Part shown: positions 1 through 7,352 of the stretch, piece by piece
Numbering within the stretch: position 1 is the first letter of the stretch
Layout of the letters: the number at the start of each line of letters is the position of its first letter
Assembly: GCA_048266425.1 (NCBI GenBank)
Contig: JBLWZN010000010.1
Span: 1 to 64,000, forward strand
Origin: Cerina sp048266425
GTDB taxonomy: Bacteria > Bacteroidota > Bacteroidia > Flavobacteriales > Flavobacteriaceae
Length of the DNA stretch: 64,000 bases
Direction of reading: 5' to 3'
Notes under the pieces: generated by a model
What the model was told of the DNA's origin: nothing
Databases searched by the model: none
The model's input: only the letters and a program-made list of their open reading frames with translations
Translations under genes and position numbers: made by a program

Positions 1-381
1 GGGATATCTATTTTCATCTGCAAAAATATAATCAAATCTTTTCCTTAGGGAAGTGATCACCCGTTCATGGGCAAAAATCGGAATATCCCCTTGTCGAAAA
101 AAGTAGGGCCGTATATCGTCCAGCCCTGCCGTATGATCGGCGTGTTCATGGGTAAAAAGTATTCCGTCCAATTTGGTTACCTTTTCCTGCAACATTTGCT
201 GTCTAAAGTCGGGGCCGCAATCAATAACATAATTGTAATCCTTCCAGGAGATTAAAACCGAAACCCTTAACCTCTTGTCTTTAGGGTTTTTACTAAAGCA
301 AACTGGATGCGTACTCCCAATTACGGGTATGCCTTGTGAAGTTCCGGTTCCCAAAAAAGTTATTTTCAACCCTTCATCCAT
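1..381 (-). CDS. MBL-fold metallo-hydrolase (PhnP/YycJ-like), partial
   Basis: The first 127 residues of a metallo-beta-lactamase fold hydrolase read leftward and run off the window edge, so the C-terminal half is missing. The N-terminus opens with a strand and GTGTSQGIP, and the zinc-binding HxHxDH signature is present as THEHADH near residue 78, followed by GLDDIRP as in PhnP-like phosphodiesterases. No signal peptide is seen, so a cytoplasmic enzyme is expected. The start ATG at 379-381 is chosen because the conserved strand begins a few residues later and a TAnnTTTG promoter element lies 6 nt upstream. The true substrate (cyclic phosphate, nucleic acid or other ester) cannot be told from this fragment. 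It is divergent from the next gene. Confidence 0.88.
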   Translation of the reverse strand, partial: MDEGLKITFLGTGTSQGIPVIGSTHPVCFSKNPKDKRLRVSVLISWKDYNYVIDCGPDFRQQMLQEKVTKLDGILFTHEHADHTAGLDDIRPYFFRQGDIPIFAHERVITSLRKRFDYIFADENRYP

Positions 382-387
382 TATATT

Positions 388-395
388 CAAATTTA
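388..395 (-). promoter_or_regulatory. -7 promoter element (TAAATTTG) for the metallo-hydrolase
   Basis: Reading the minus strand, TAAATTTG matches the Bacteroidota -7 consensus TAnnTTTG. It ends 6 nt before the ATG at 381, implying a leader of only about 3 nt. No clear TTG -33 element is visible. Confidence 0.45.
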
Positions 396-408
396 TGACT
401 TATTTATT

Positions 409-416
409 TAACTTTG
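409..416 (+). promoter_or_regulatory. -7 promoter element (TAACTTTG) for the gene at 438
   Basis: TAACTTTG matches TAnnTTTG and lies 21 nt before the ATG at 438. It is back to back with the minus-strand element at 388-395, making a compact divergent promoter region. The upstream in-frame TTG at 414 falls inside this element, which argues against it as a start codon. Confidence 0.5.
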
Positions 417-437
417 TTTCATCTAAAGCACAATATA

Positions 438-1895
438 ATGGCTTCTGTCCTCGATAGAGATACTGCGTTCGAAAATATCCCATCCATAAAGGCCAAGACC
501 TTGAGAATAAATCTCAATCCGGATATTTACGGCACTTTTGCCGAAATCGGGGCTGGTCAGGAAACTGCAAGACATTTTTTTAGGTCTGGAGGTGCATCGG
601 GCACCATTGCAAAGGCAATGAGTGCCTATGACAAGGATTTTAGTGATGCAATATATGGTGTAGAAGAAGATGGCAGGTACGTGACCCAACCGCGGCTCAA
701 GAAAATGATATCGCATGAAATGCAGCTCATGGAGGAGCGGATAAGTAGGGAAAAACATCCAAACAAGCTGTTCTTTGCGTTTGCCAACACCGTGGCAACG
801 ATAGATTTTGCCAAAAAATTCAAGGGACATGGATGGCTTGGGATTCGATATCAGCTAGACCCCAAACAAAAGGAGTTTGACGAGATCGTGCTCCATGTCC
901 GCTTTAGACAAAACGAGGCGAGATTGCAGCAGGAAACGTTGGGAACTTTGGGAGTTAACCTTATATATGGGGCCTTCTACAAATACAACAAACCAAAAAA
1001 ACTTTTAAAATACCTGTACGATCATATCGATAAGGATACGATTGAAATAGACATGGTCAACTTTTCGGGACCTAATTATAAGGAGGTGGACAACCGATTG
1101 ATGAGCCTGCAGCTTATAAGAAACGACATGACCGATGCCGTGATGTTCGGTGCGGATAGAAACAATCTTTTGCCGGCTACCGTATTGTACAAAAAGAACA
1201 TTTTGGCGCTAAGAGGTAGTTTTAGGCCGGTGACCAAGGTAAACATGGATATGTTCAAAAAATCCTATGAAATATTCATAAGGGAATCTACGGTTGATGA
1301 GGAAAACACGATCGTGGTCTTTGAAATCACCATGTCCAACCTCACCGCTTCGGGGGAATTGGATGAACAGGATTTTTTGGACCGGGCAGAGTTGCTGTGC
1401 TCCCTGGGCCATACGGTCCTAATTTCCAAATTCCAGGAGTATTATAAATTGGTGGAATATTTTAACAATTATACCAAGGCTAAAATTGGTCTTACGATGG
1501 GGGTCAGTAATCTGGTCGAGGTTTTTGATGAAAAATATTATCGTCATCTAAGCGGTGGAATATTGGAAGCTTTTGGCAAACTGTTCTTTAAGGATTTAAA
1601 AGTGTATCTGTATCCGATGAAAAATCCGGAGACCGGCCAGATTATGACCAGCAACAACATGAAGGTACATCCCAGGATGAAGGAACTTTACAAGTTCTTT
1701 AAATATAATGGAAAAGTAATGGATATCATAGATTACGATCCAGAGGTCTTGGATGTATTTTCTAGGGACGTACTTAAGAAAATTAGCAACGGCGAAGCGG
1801 GATGGGAAGATTTACTCCCAAAGGGAACCGCCAAGATCATCAAGGAAAAACACCTGTTTACCCGAAAAATGGAGGAAGAGAAGGAAGAGGCATAA
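438..1895 (+). CDS. conserved protein of unknown function, 485 aa
   Basis: A soluble protein of 485 residues with no signal peptide, no transmembrane segment and no beta-barrel features. It begins LDRDTAFENIP and contains strongly conserved-looking blocks such as GTFAEIGAGQET, GGASGTIAKAMSAYDKD, NTVATIDFAKK, ETLGTLGVNLIYGA and LPMKN-like C-terminal strings. From memory, close relatives are widespread in Bacteroidota and cyanobacteria and carry unreliable labels, including TonB-dependent receptor and nicotinate-nucleotide adenylyltransferase; nothing here supports either. I see no Walker A or Rossmann GxGxxG motif. The ATG at 438 is preferred over the TTG at 414 because the latter lies in the promoter. 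The C-terminus is a short Glu/Lys-rich tail. Monocistronic: the next gene is convergent. Confidence 0.85.
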   Translation: MASVLDRDTAFENIPSIKAKTLRINLNPDIYGTFAEIGAGQETARHFFRSGGASGTIAKAMSAYDKDFSDAIYGVEEDGRYVTQPRLKKMISHEMQLMEERISREKHPNKLFFAFANTVATIDFAKKFKGHGWLGIRYQLDPKQKEFDEIVLHVRFRQNEARLQQETLGTLGVNLIYGAFYKYNKPKKLLKYLYDHIDKDTIEIDMVNFSGPNYKEVDNRLMSLQLIRNDMTDAVMFGADRNNLLPATVLYKKNILALRGSFRPVTKVNMDMFKKSYEIFIRESTVDEENTIVVFEITMSNLTASGELDEQDFLDRAELLCSLGHTVLISKFQEYYKLVEYFNNYTKAKIGLTMGVSNLVEVFDEKYYRHLSGGILEAFGKLFFKDLKVYLYPMKNPETGQIMTSNNMKVHPRMKELYKFFKYNGKVMDIIDYDPEVLDVFSRDVLKKISNGEAGWEDLLPKGTAKIIKEKHLFTRKMEEEKEEA

Positions 1896-1957
1896 ATATG
1901 CAAAACGCTTTGCTGCGCCTTTCGCTGTTCGCTAACCGCGCAAGTACTTGATACTAT

Positions 1958-2410
1958 CTATTCCAAAAGCTGGGCTGCGTGATCTTTTGTCTTTACCTTG
2001 TCTATCACCTTGGTAACGATTCCATTTTCATCGAGAACAAATGTCATTCTGTGAATTCCGTCATAGGTCCTTCCCATAAACTTTTTGGGTCCCCAAACTC
2101 CAAAAGTATTAATTACGGTATGGTCTTCATCGGCCAATAACGGAAAGGGAAATTTGTATTTTTTCTTAAAATTGGCCTGTCTTTTTTGGGAATCGGCGCT
2201 TACTCCCAACAATTCAAAACCCGCTTTTTTAAGGTTGGTGTAGTTGTCCCTTAAATTACACCCTTCCATGGTGCACCCTGGGGTACTTGCCTTTGGGTAA
2301 AAGAATACAATCAATTTTTTGCCTTGATAGTCCGATAGATTAATCGTTTTACCTTCTTCGTCCAAGGCTGAAAAATCCGGAACCTTATCCCCTACTTTTA
2401 ATGTGTTCAT
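1958..2410 (-). CDS. bcp: thioredoxin-dependent thiol peroxidase (Bcp/PrxQ)
   Basis: A 150-residue peroxiredoxin of the BCP/PrxQ class, which reduces hydrogen peroxide and organic hydroperoxides with electrons from thioredoxin in the cytoplasm. The active-site segment PKASTPGCTMEGC carries the peroxidatic Cys46 and the resolving Cys51 five residues later, the hallmark of atypical 2-Cys PrxQ enzymes. The conserved GDKVPDFSALDEEG start and GVSADS block are present. I use the ATG at 2408-2410, giving the usual family length; the longer frame to 2455 only adds a low-complexity Thr/Gln leader. It is convergent with the unknown gene to its left and divergent from nth, so it is probably transcribed alone. 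Confidence 0.95.
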   Translation of the reverse strand: MNTLKVGDKVPDFSALDEEGKTINLSDYQGKKLIVFFYPKASTPGCTMEGCNLRDNYTNLKKAGFELLGVSADSQKRQANFKKKYKFPFPLLADEDHTVINTFGVWGPKKFMGRTYDGIHRMTFVLDENGIVTKVIDKVKTKDHAAQLLE

Positions 2411-2723
2411 CGTTGTTGTTTTATAGTTTATAGTTGTTTGTTGGTGGGTATACAAAAAAATGAATCCATGAGTTTTGTAAACTAATTGGTCCTCCCTTTT
2501 TCCAAGGGGAGCCAGCCCGACAATTATTCTGGCAGGGTGCCGAAGGCGGAGGAATTAAAAGTTGATAGCTGATTGAAAGTGGCATTTGGTTTCCGTTGTT
2601 TCAGGTTTTATGTTTGAAAAACATAATTTTGACTTCGACTCTTTTTCTACTTTCTAGCGTCCAACTTCCGGCATCTGGTCAGTTTTTAACTAATTTCGCA
2701 ATCCAAGCAAAATTAATCAAATT
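2411..2723. other. divergent intergenic region bcp/nth with repeat element
   Basis: 313 bases with no convincing ORF. It holds the folded repeat-like element at 2491-2556, a stretch of low-complexity TTCTAC/TTCTAG text near 2645-2660 of the kind often seen between Flavobacteria genes, and a poor -7 match TAATTTCG at 2692-2699 before nth. Confidence 0.6.
2491..2556. repeat. palindromic intergenic repeat (MITE/REP-like)
   Basis: The segment starts with CCTCCC and ends with GGCGGAGG, and inside it GCCAG pairs with CTGGC around a CCCGACAATTATT core. The layout (CCTCC ... CCAAGGGGAG ... GCCGAAGGCGGAGG) resembles a dispersed folded repeat common between genes in Flavobacteriaceae, as I remember it. 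Only one copy is visible in this window, so the repeat nature is inferred. Confidence 0.45.
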
Positions 2724-3383
2724 ATGACGAAAGCCGAAAAAGTGGACTTTACCATTCGGACATTGGAAGAATTATACCCTACTGTACCCATTCCGTTGGA
2801 CCATAAGGACCCCTACACGTTGTTGATTGCTGTCTTAATGTCCGCCCAAAGTACCGACGTCCGTGTAAACCAGATTACTCCGATACTTTTTGCCAGAGCC
2901 GACAATCCATTTGATATGGTGAAATTATCCGTAGAGGAAATTAGGGAAATTATAAAGCCCGTAGGCCTATCCCCGATGAAATCCAAGGGCATACACGGAC
3001 TTTCCAAAATACTTATAGAAAAGTATGATGGAAATGTTCCTGAAAAGATGGAATTATTGGAAGAGTTGCCCGCTGTTGGACACAAAACAGCGAGCGTGGT
3101 AATGTCGCAGGCTTTTGGCATTCCCGCATTTCCCGTGGATACGCACATTCATCGATTAATGTACCGATGGGGATTTAGTAACGGTAAAAATGTGGTACAG
3201 ACCGAACGCGATGTCAAACGACTGTTTCCCGTGGAAATATGGAACAAATTGCATTTGCAAATCATCTATTACGGCAGGGAATATTCTCCAGCAAGGGGAT
3301 GGGATCTAAATAAGGACATCATTACCAAAACTATCGGCAGAAAAAAGGTGATCGACGCCTATTTTAAAAACAAAAAGCCCTAA
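2724..3383 (+). CDS. nth: endonuclease III, iron-sulfur-free variant
   Basis: A 219-residue HhH-GPD DNA glycosylase/AP lyase for base excision repair of oxidised pyrimidines. The helix-hairpin-helix ELPAVGHKTASVV carries the Schiff-base Lys121, and the catalytic Asp139 sits in VDTHIHR. The C-terminal [4Fe-4S] loop of typical Nth (C-x6-C-x2-C-x5-C) is absent: the matching stretch reads GREYSPARGWDLNKDIITKTIG and the whole protein contains no cysteine. This appears to be a lineage variant rather than damage, because the frame is intact and the flanking residues are well conserved. Start ATG is the first in frame, and no Shine-Dalgarno is seen. An AT-rich inverted repeat follows the stop. Confidence 0.93.
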   Translation: MTKAEKVDFTIRTLEELYPTVPIPLDHKDPYTLLIAVLMSAQSTDVRVNQITPILFARADNPFDMVKLSVEEIREIIKPVGLSPMKSKGIHGLSKILIEKYDGNVPEKMELLEELPAVGHKTASVVMSQAFGIPAFPVDTHIHRLMYRWGFSNGKNVVQTERDVKRLFPVEIWNKLHLQIIYYGREYSPARGWDLNKDIITKTIGRKKVIDAYFKNKKP

Positions 3384-3406
3384 TATATAGAGGGAAATCT
3401 ATATAT
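3383..3406 (+). terminator. possible weak terminator after nth
   Basis: A perfect 9-bp inverted repeat, ATATATAGA then TCTATATAT around a GGGAAA loop, begins on the last base of the nth stop codon. The stem is very AT-rich and the T-run after it (CTTTTCTT) is weak, so termination is only a guess. Confidence 0.3.
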
Positions 3407-3440
3407 CAAGACTTTTCTTATAAGTTGATAAGATTCTTGC

Positions 3441-3584
3441 CTAGTTCAAAATATTTTCGAACTTGATATTCTGGTATTCCGCAATGTGTAACGATTTGGA
3501 ATAATTTAGCAAAAATTGAACAGTTTCTTTTGAAGCCTTTGTCAATTTACGGGTGCTTGAATTTGTAGAGTAAATTTTTTCCAT
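3441..3584 (-). CDS. small conserved-looking protein, 47 aa, downstream of ECF sigma gene
   Basis: An intact 47-residue frame starting MEKIYSTN and ending KFENILN. The centre, ASKETVQFLLNYSKSLHI, resembles a short motif (KETVxFLLNYSKxL) that I recall from 45-50 residue Flavobacteria proteins, often lying next to this sigma factor gene. It has no signal peptide or membrane segment and is predicted to be mostly one amphipathic helix. It begins 73 nt after the sigma gene's stop on the same strand and could be co-transcribed with it. It is too short for most gene finders. Function unknown; a role as a sigma partner or simply as a small cytoplasmic peptide are both possible. Confidence 0.65.
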   Translation of the reverse strand: MEKIYSTNSSTRKLTKASKETVQFLLNYSKSLHIAEYQNIKFENILN

Positions 3585-3657
3585 ATGTAAAATAGCTTTG
3601 TTATGTTAAGATAACGCAACTAAAATACAAATATTGCTCTACTCGTCCTAGAACCAA

Positions 3658-4239
3658 TTAATTCGTTAAAATGATATTGTGCTTTTCTATGATTTTTCGC
3701 ATGTTTATCAGTGCATAGCGCATCCTTCCCAATGCCGTATTGATACTCACTCCCGTATTTTCGGATATTTCTTTGAAGCTCATATCTTTATAGATACGCA
3801 TTAAAAGCACCTCTTTCTGATCATCCGGCAATTCTTCTATAAGCAGCCTTAAATCTGTATCTATTTGATCCTTAATAATTTGCTTTTCAGCGTTTAATTT
3901 TTCGTCACCTATTACGGAAAAAATATTAAAATCGTCGCTACCCTCAAACTTGGGCATTCTTTTATTTTTCCTAAAATGGTCTATAATAAGGTTATGTGCT
4001 ATCCGCATAACCCAGGGCAAAAATTTACCCTCTTCACTATAACTGCCTTTTTTAAGGGTTTTTATCACCTTTATAAACGTATCCTGGAAAATATCCTCTG
4101 TGACATCACGATCCAATACCTTGGAATAAATAAAACTAGTGATACGCTGGTTGTGGCGGTTAATCAGTATTTCCAGTGATTTTTCATTTCCGGAAACATA
4201 CTCTTTTACTAATGCAGAATCATCGATCTGTAGTTCCAT
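3658..4239 (-). CDS. ECF-type RNA polymerase sigma factor
   Basis: A 193-residue group 4 sigma-70 factor. Region 2 spans roughly residues 20-95, with DVTEDIFQDTFIKVIK and GKFLPWVMRIAHNLIIDHFRKNKR for core binding and -10 recognition, and region 4 lies at about 130-185 with LPDDQKEVLLMRIYKDMSFKEISENTGVSINTALGRMRYALINMR as its helix-turn-helix. No anti-sigma gene is adjacent; instead a 47-residue ORF follows on the same strand. The regulon is unknown. Start ATG at 4237-4239 gives a normal family length. The region upstream, shared with uvrA, contains a small CCCAAA/TTTGGG hairpin at 4288-4303. Confidence 0.92.
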   Translation of the reverse strand: MELQIDDSALVKEYVSGNEKSLEILINRHNQRITSFIYSKVLDRDVTEDIFQDTFIKVIKTLKKGSYSEEGKFLPWVMRIAHNLIIDHFRKNKRMPKFEGSDDFNIFSVIGDEKLNAEKQIIKDQIDTDLRLLIEELPDDQKEVLLMRIYKDMSFKEISENTGVSINTALGRMRYALINMRKIIEKHNIILTN

Positions 4240-4467
4240 ACAACTTACTTTTTTTGGTTAAAATTAGGGGCCTTGTCATCCATGGTTCCCAAAAAAATTT
4301 GGGGATAGGAAGAAAAGGACTTTGTACTAAAAGGTTAATTTTAAAAAAGTAATTATGCTGTATAGGCCTATCAGGTTTTTAATTACATTTCAAATATAGA
4401 AAAATTAGCTCCTTAAGAACAAACTTATGTTGTGAGAAAGGCATTTTTCGATGTTAAAACCCGCTTA

Positions 4468-4499
4468 TTGGATATTAAGGGGGCCATATTGTATCTTTG
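4468..4499 (+). promoter_or_regulatory. promoter of uvrA
   Basis: A -7 element TATCTTTG at 4492-4499 (consensus TAnnTTTG) is preceded by TTG at 4468-4470 with a 21-nt spacer, fitting the Bacteroidota -33/-7 layout. Transcription would start near 4503, about 14 nt before the ATG at 4517. Confidence 0.6.
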
Positions 4500-4516
4500 C
4501 ATACTTATTTATCAAC

Positions 4517-7294
4517 ATGTCTACAATCCTTCAAGCAGATCCTAAATACAATATTATCATTAAGGGTGCCAAACTCCACAATTTAAAAAATTTGGATGTA
4601 GTAATTCCTAGAAACAAATTGGTGGTGATTACCGGCCTTTCCGGTTCTGGAAAATCCAGTTTGGCTTTCGACACCCTATATGCAGAAGGCCAGCGCCGGT
4701 ATGTGGAGAGCCTTTCCTCGTATGCACGTCAGTTTTTGGGAAAATTGGACAAGCCCAAAGTAGACTATATAAAAGGTATATCACCGGCCATTGCCATTGA
4801 ACAAAAGGTCAACTCTACCAACCCAAGGTCTACGGTTGGTACTTCTACCGAAATCTACGACTACCTAAAATTGCTGTACGCCCGCATTGGCAAGACCTTT
4901 TCGCCTATCTCGGGCAAGGAAGTGAAAAAGCATTCGGTAACCGATGTGGTAAACCACGTGAAATCCTTCGAGGAAGGCACCAAACTGTTGCTATTGGCCC
5001 CCGTGGTCATTAACGAAGATAGGGACCCCATAAAATCACTCCAATTATTTTCCAAACAGGGTTACGCAAGAATTAAGTATAAAGGAGAGATATTGCGTAT
5101 TGATGACAGCATTACGGAAATGGGCAGGGAGTTTTACTTGGTAATCGATCGAATCATTACCAAGGATGATGAAGATTTCCATAACCGATTGGCCAATGCC
5201 ATAGATACCGCCTTTTTTGAAGGGAAGGGGGAATGTATCATCGAGGAGGTGGCCACAGGGGCCCAAACCAGTTTTAGCAACAACTTTGAGCTGGACGGGA
5301 TGAAATTCCTAGAGCCCAATGTTCACCTGTTCAGTTTTAATAATCCCTATGGGGCCTGCCCTAAATGTGAGGGCTATGGAGATGTCATCGGGATCGATGA
5401 AGACCTTGTTGTACCCAACACGGCACTCTCAGTCTACGAAAATGCCGTATTCCCCTGGCGTGGAGAGAGCATGGGCTGGTATAGGGACCAATTGGTGGAG
5501 TCTGCCTATAAATTTGATTTTCCCATCCACAAACCTTGGTTTCAGCTCAGCGAAGCACAAAAACTAGTAGTTTGGGACGGCAACTCGCATTTTACAGGCC
5601 TCCATGATTTTTTTCAGATGCTGGAGGAAAAAAGTTATAAGATTCAGAACAGGGTAATGCTCTCCCGTTATCGTGGGAAGACCAAATGCAGTCTGTGCAA
5701 GGGTCGACGATTGCGAAAGGAATCGGATTTTGTAAAAATCGCCGATAAATGTATTTCCGATCTCGTTGAGCTCCCAATAACCAAATTGGATCATTTCTTT
5801 AAGGAGCTTACTTTAGGCGAACAGGACCTGAAGATAGCCTCTAGACTATTAAAGGAAATCAATGCCCGGCTGGGCTTTTTGGAAAAAGTGGGACTGGGCT
5901 ATTTAACCCTTAACCGAAAATCCAATACCCTATCAGGAGGTGAAAGCCAACGTATCAATTTGGCAACTTCTTTAGGCAGTAGTTTGGTGGGTTCGATGTA
6001 TATCCTCGATGAGCCGAGTATCGGACTGCACCCCAAGGATACCGAAAATCTGATAGAAGTTTTAAAATCCCTGCGCAATCTGGGAAACACGGTAATAGTT
6101 GTGGAACATGACGAGGATATTATGAAAGCCGCGGACGAAGTAATAGATATCGGTCCCGAAGCGGGAACCCATGGCGGGAAAATTGTTGCTGCAGGGACTA
6201 TGGAAGACATTTTAAAATCTACCTCCCTTACTGCCCAATATTTAAACGGCACTCTACAAATAAAGGTACCTACTGCCAGAAGGACCTCTAAAAATTATAT
6301 AGAAATTAAGGGAGCCAGGGAAAATAACCTTAAAAATATAGATGTTGTATTTCCTTTAAACGTGCTAACCGTTGTTACGGGAGTATCTGGCAGTGGAAAA
6401 ACTACGTTGGTAAAGAAATTATTGTATCCTATTATATTGAAGGAAATTGGGGGTTATGGGGAAAAAGCCGGTCAATACACCTCCGTTGAAGGTAAATTTC
6501 AGTCGGTAAAACATGTGGAGTTTGTGGACCAAAATCCTATCGGCAGATCGTCCAGATCCAATCCCGTTACCTACATAAAGGCCTACGACGATATTCGTCA
6601 ACTTTTTACTTCACAGAAATTGAGCAAGATCAGGGGCTACCTGCCCAAGCATTTTTCCTTTAACGTTGACGGAGGCAGATGTGAAAAATGCAAGGGAGAA
6701 GGTGAAATTACAGTAGAAATGCAATTTATGGCCGATGTACACCTGGAATGTGATGTTTGTCGTGGAAAGCGATTCAAAAAAGAGATTCTCGAAGTAACAT
6801 TTGAAGGTGCCAATATCGATAATGTCCTTAATATGACCATAGACGATGCGGTGCAATTTTTCCATAAACACGGTCAGACCAAAATCACCACCAAATTAAA
6901 GCCCTTGCAGGACGTTGGCCTGGGGTATGTTACCTTGGGGCAATCCTCCTCTACCCTTTCCGGTGGGGAGGCCCAGCGGATCAAATTGGCCTCCTTCCTG
7001 GTCAAAGGGACAACCAAGGACAAAACCCTGTTTATCTTTGATGAACCGACTACCGGATTGCATTTTCACGATATAAAAAAATTATTGAAATCCTTTGATG
7101 CCCTGATCGACAAAGGACATTCAGTGATCGTAATAGAGCATAATTTGGATCTGATTAAATGCGCGGACCATATTATAGACTTGGGCCCCGATGGGGGAGA
7201 AAACGGCGGACATGTGGTGGCCTACGGAACACCGGAAGAGATCGCTAGGAATAAGGAATCATACACTGCCCGTTACTTAAAGGAGAAGTTGTAG
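4517..7294 (+). CDS. uvrA: excinuclease ABC subunit A
   Basis: A 925-residue UvrA, the damage-sensing dimeric ATPase of nucleotide excision repair that loads UvrB. Two ABC ATPase modules are visible: Walker A GLSGSGKSSL and GVSGSGKTTL, signature LSGGESQRINLA and LSGGEAQRIKLA, and Walker B ILDEPSIGLH and IFDEPTTGLH. Zinc-binding pairs occur as CPKC...CSLC and CEKC...CDVC. The ATG at 4517 is selected because the upstream in-frame codons (from 4451) lie over the promoter and do not resemble UvrA. Length fits the family. It stands alone, divergent from the sigma gene and convergent with the next gene. Confidence 0.97.
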   Translation: MSTILQADPKYNIIIKGAKLHNLKNLDVVIPRNKLVVITGLSGSGKSSLAFDTLYAEGQRRYVESLSSYARQFLGKLDKPKVDYIKGISPAIAIEQKVNSTNPRSTVGTSTEIYDYLKLLYARIGKTFSPISGKEVKKHSVTDVVNHVKSFEEGTKLLLLAPVVINEDRDPIKSLQLFSKQGYARIKYKGEILRIDDSITEMGREFYLVIDRIITKDDEDFHNRLANAIDTAFFEGKGECIIEEVATGAQTSFSNNFELDGMKFLEPNVHLFSFNNPYGACPKCEGYGDVIGIDEDLVVPNTALSVYENAVFPWRGESMGWYRDQLVESAYKFDFPIHKPWFQLSEAQKLVVWDGNSHFTGLHDFFQMLEEKSYKIQNRVMLSRYRGKTKCSLCKGRRLRKESDFVKIADKCISDLVELPITKLDHFFKELTLGEQDLKIASRLLKEINARLGFLEKVGLGYLTLNRKSNTLSGGESQRINLATSLGSSLVGSMYILDEPSIGLHPKDTENLIEVLKSLRNLGNTVIVVEHDEDIMKAADEVIDIGPEAGTHGGKIVAAGTMEDILKSTSLTAQYLNGTLQIKVPTARRTSKNYIEIKGARENNLKNIDVVFPLNVLTVVTGVSGSGKTTLVKKLLYPIILKEIGGYGEKAGQYTSVEGKFQSVKHVEFVDQNPIGRSSRSNPVTYIKAYDDIRQLFTSQKLSKIRGYLPKHFSFNVDGGRCEKCKGEGEITVEMQFMADVHLECDVCRGKRFKKEILEVTFEGANIDNVLNMTIDDAVQFFHKHGQTKITTKLKPLQDVGLGYVTLGQSSSTLSGGEAQRIKLASFLVKGTTKDKTLFIFDEPTTGLHFHDIKKLLKSFDALIDKGHSVIVIEHNLDLIKCADHIIDLGPDGGENGGHVVAYGTPEEIARNKESYTARYLKEKL

Positions 7295-7352
7295 GGCAAA
7301 ATAGACCGGTTTAACATATAAGAGCGCTGGTCGGTTTATGCGGACGGCATGC

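Noticed and set aside
67..255. 62-codon plus frame near the left edge
   Set aside because: It is antisense to the metallo-hydrolase gene that has an intact zinc motif.
423..830. 135-codon minus frame opposite the 485-aa gene
   Set aside because: Antisense shadow with no domain and no promoter.
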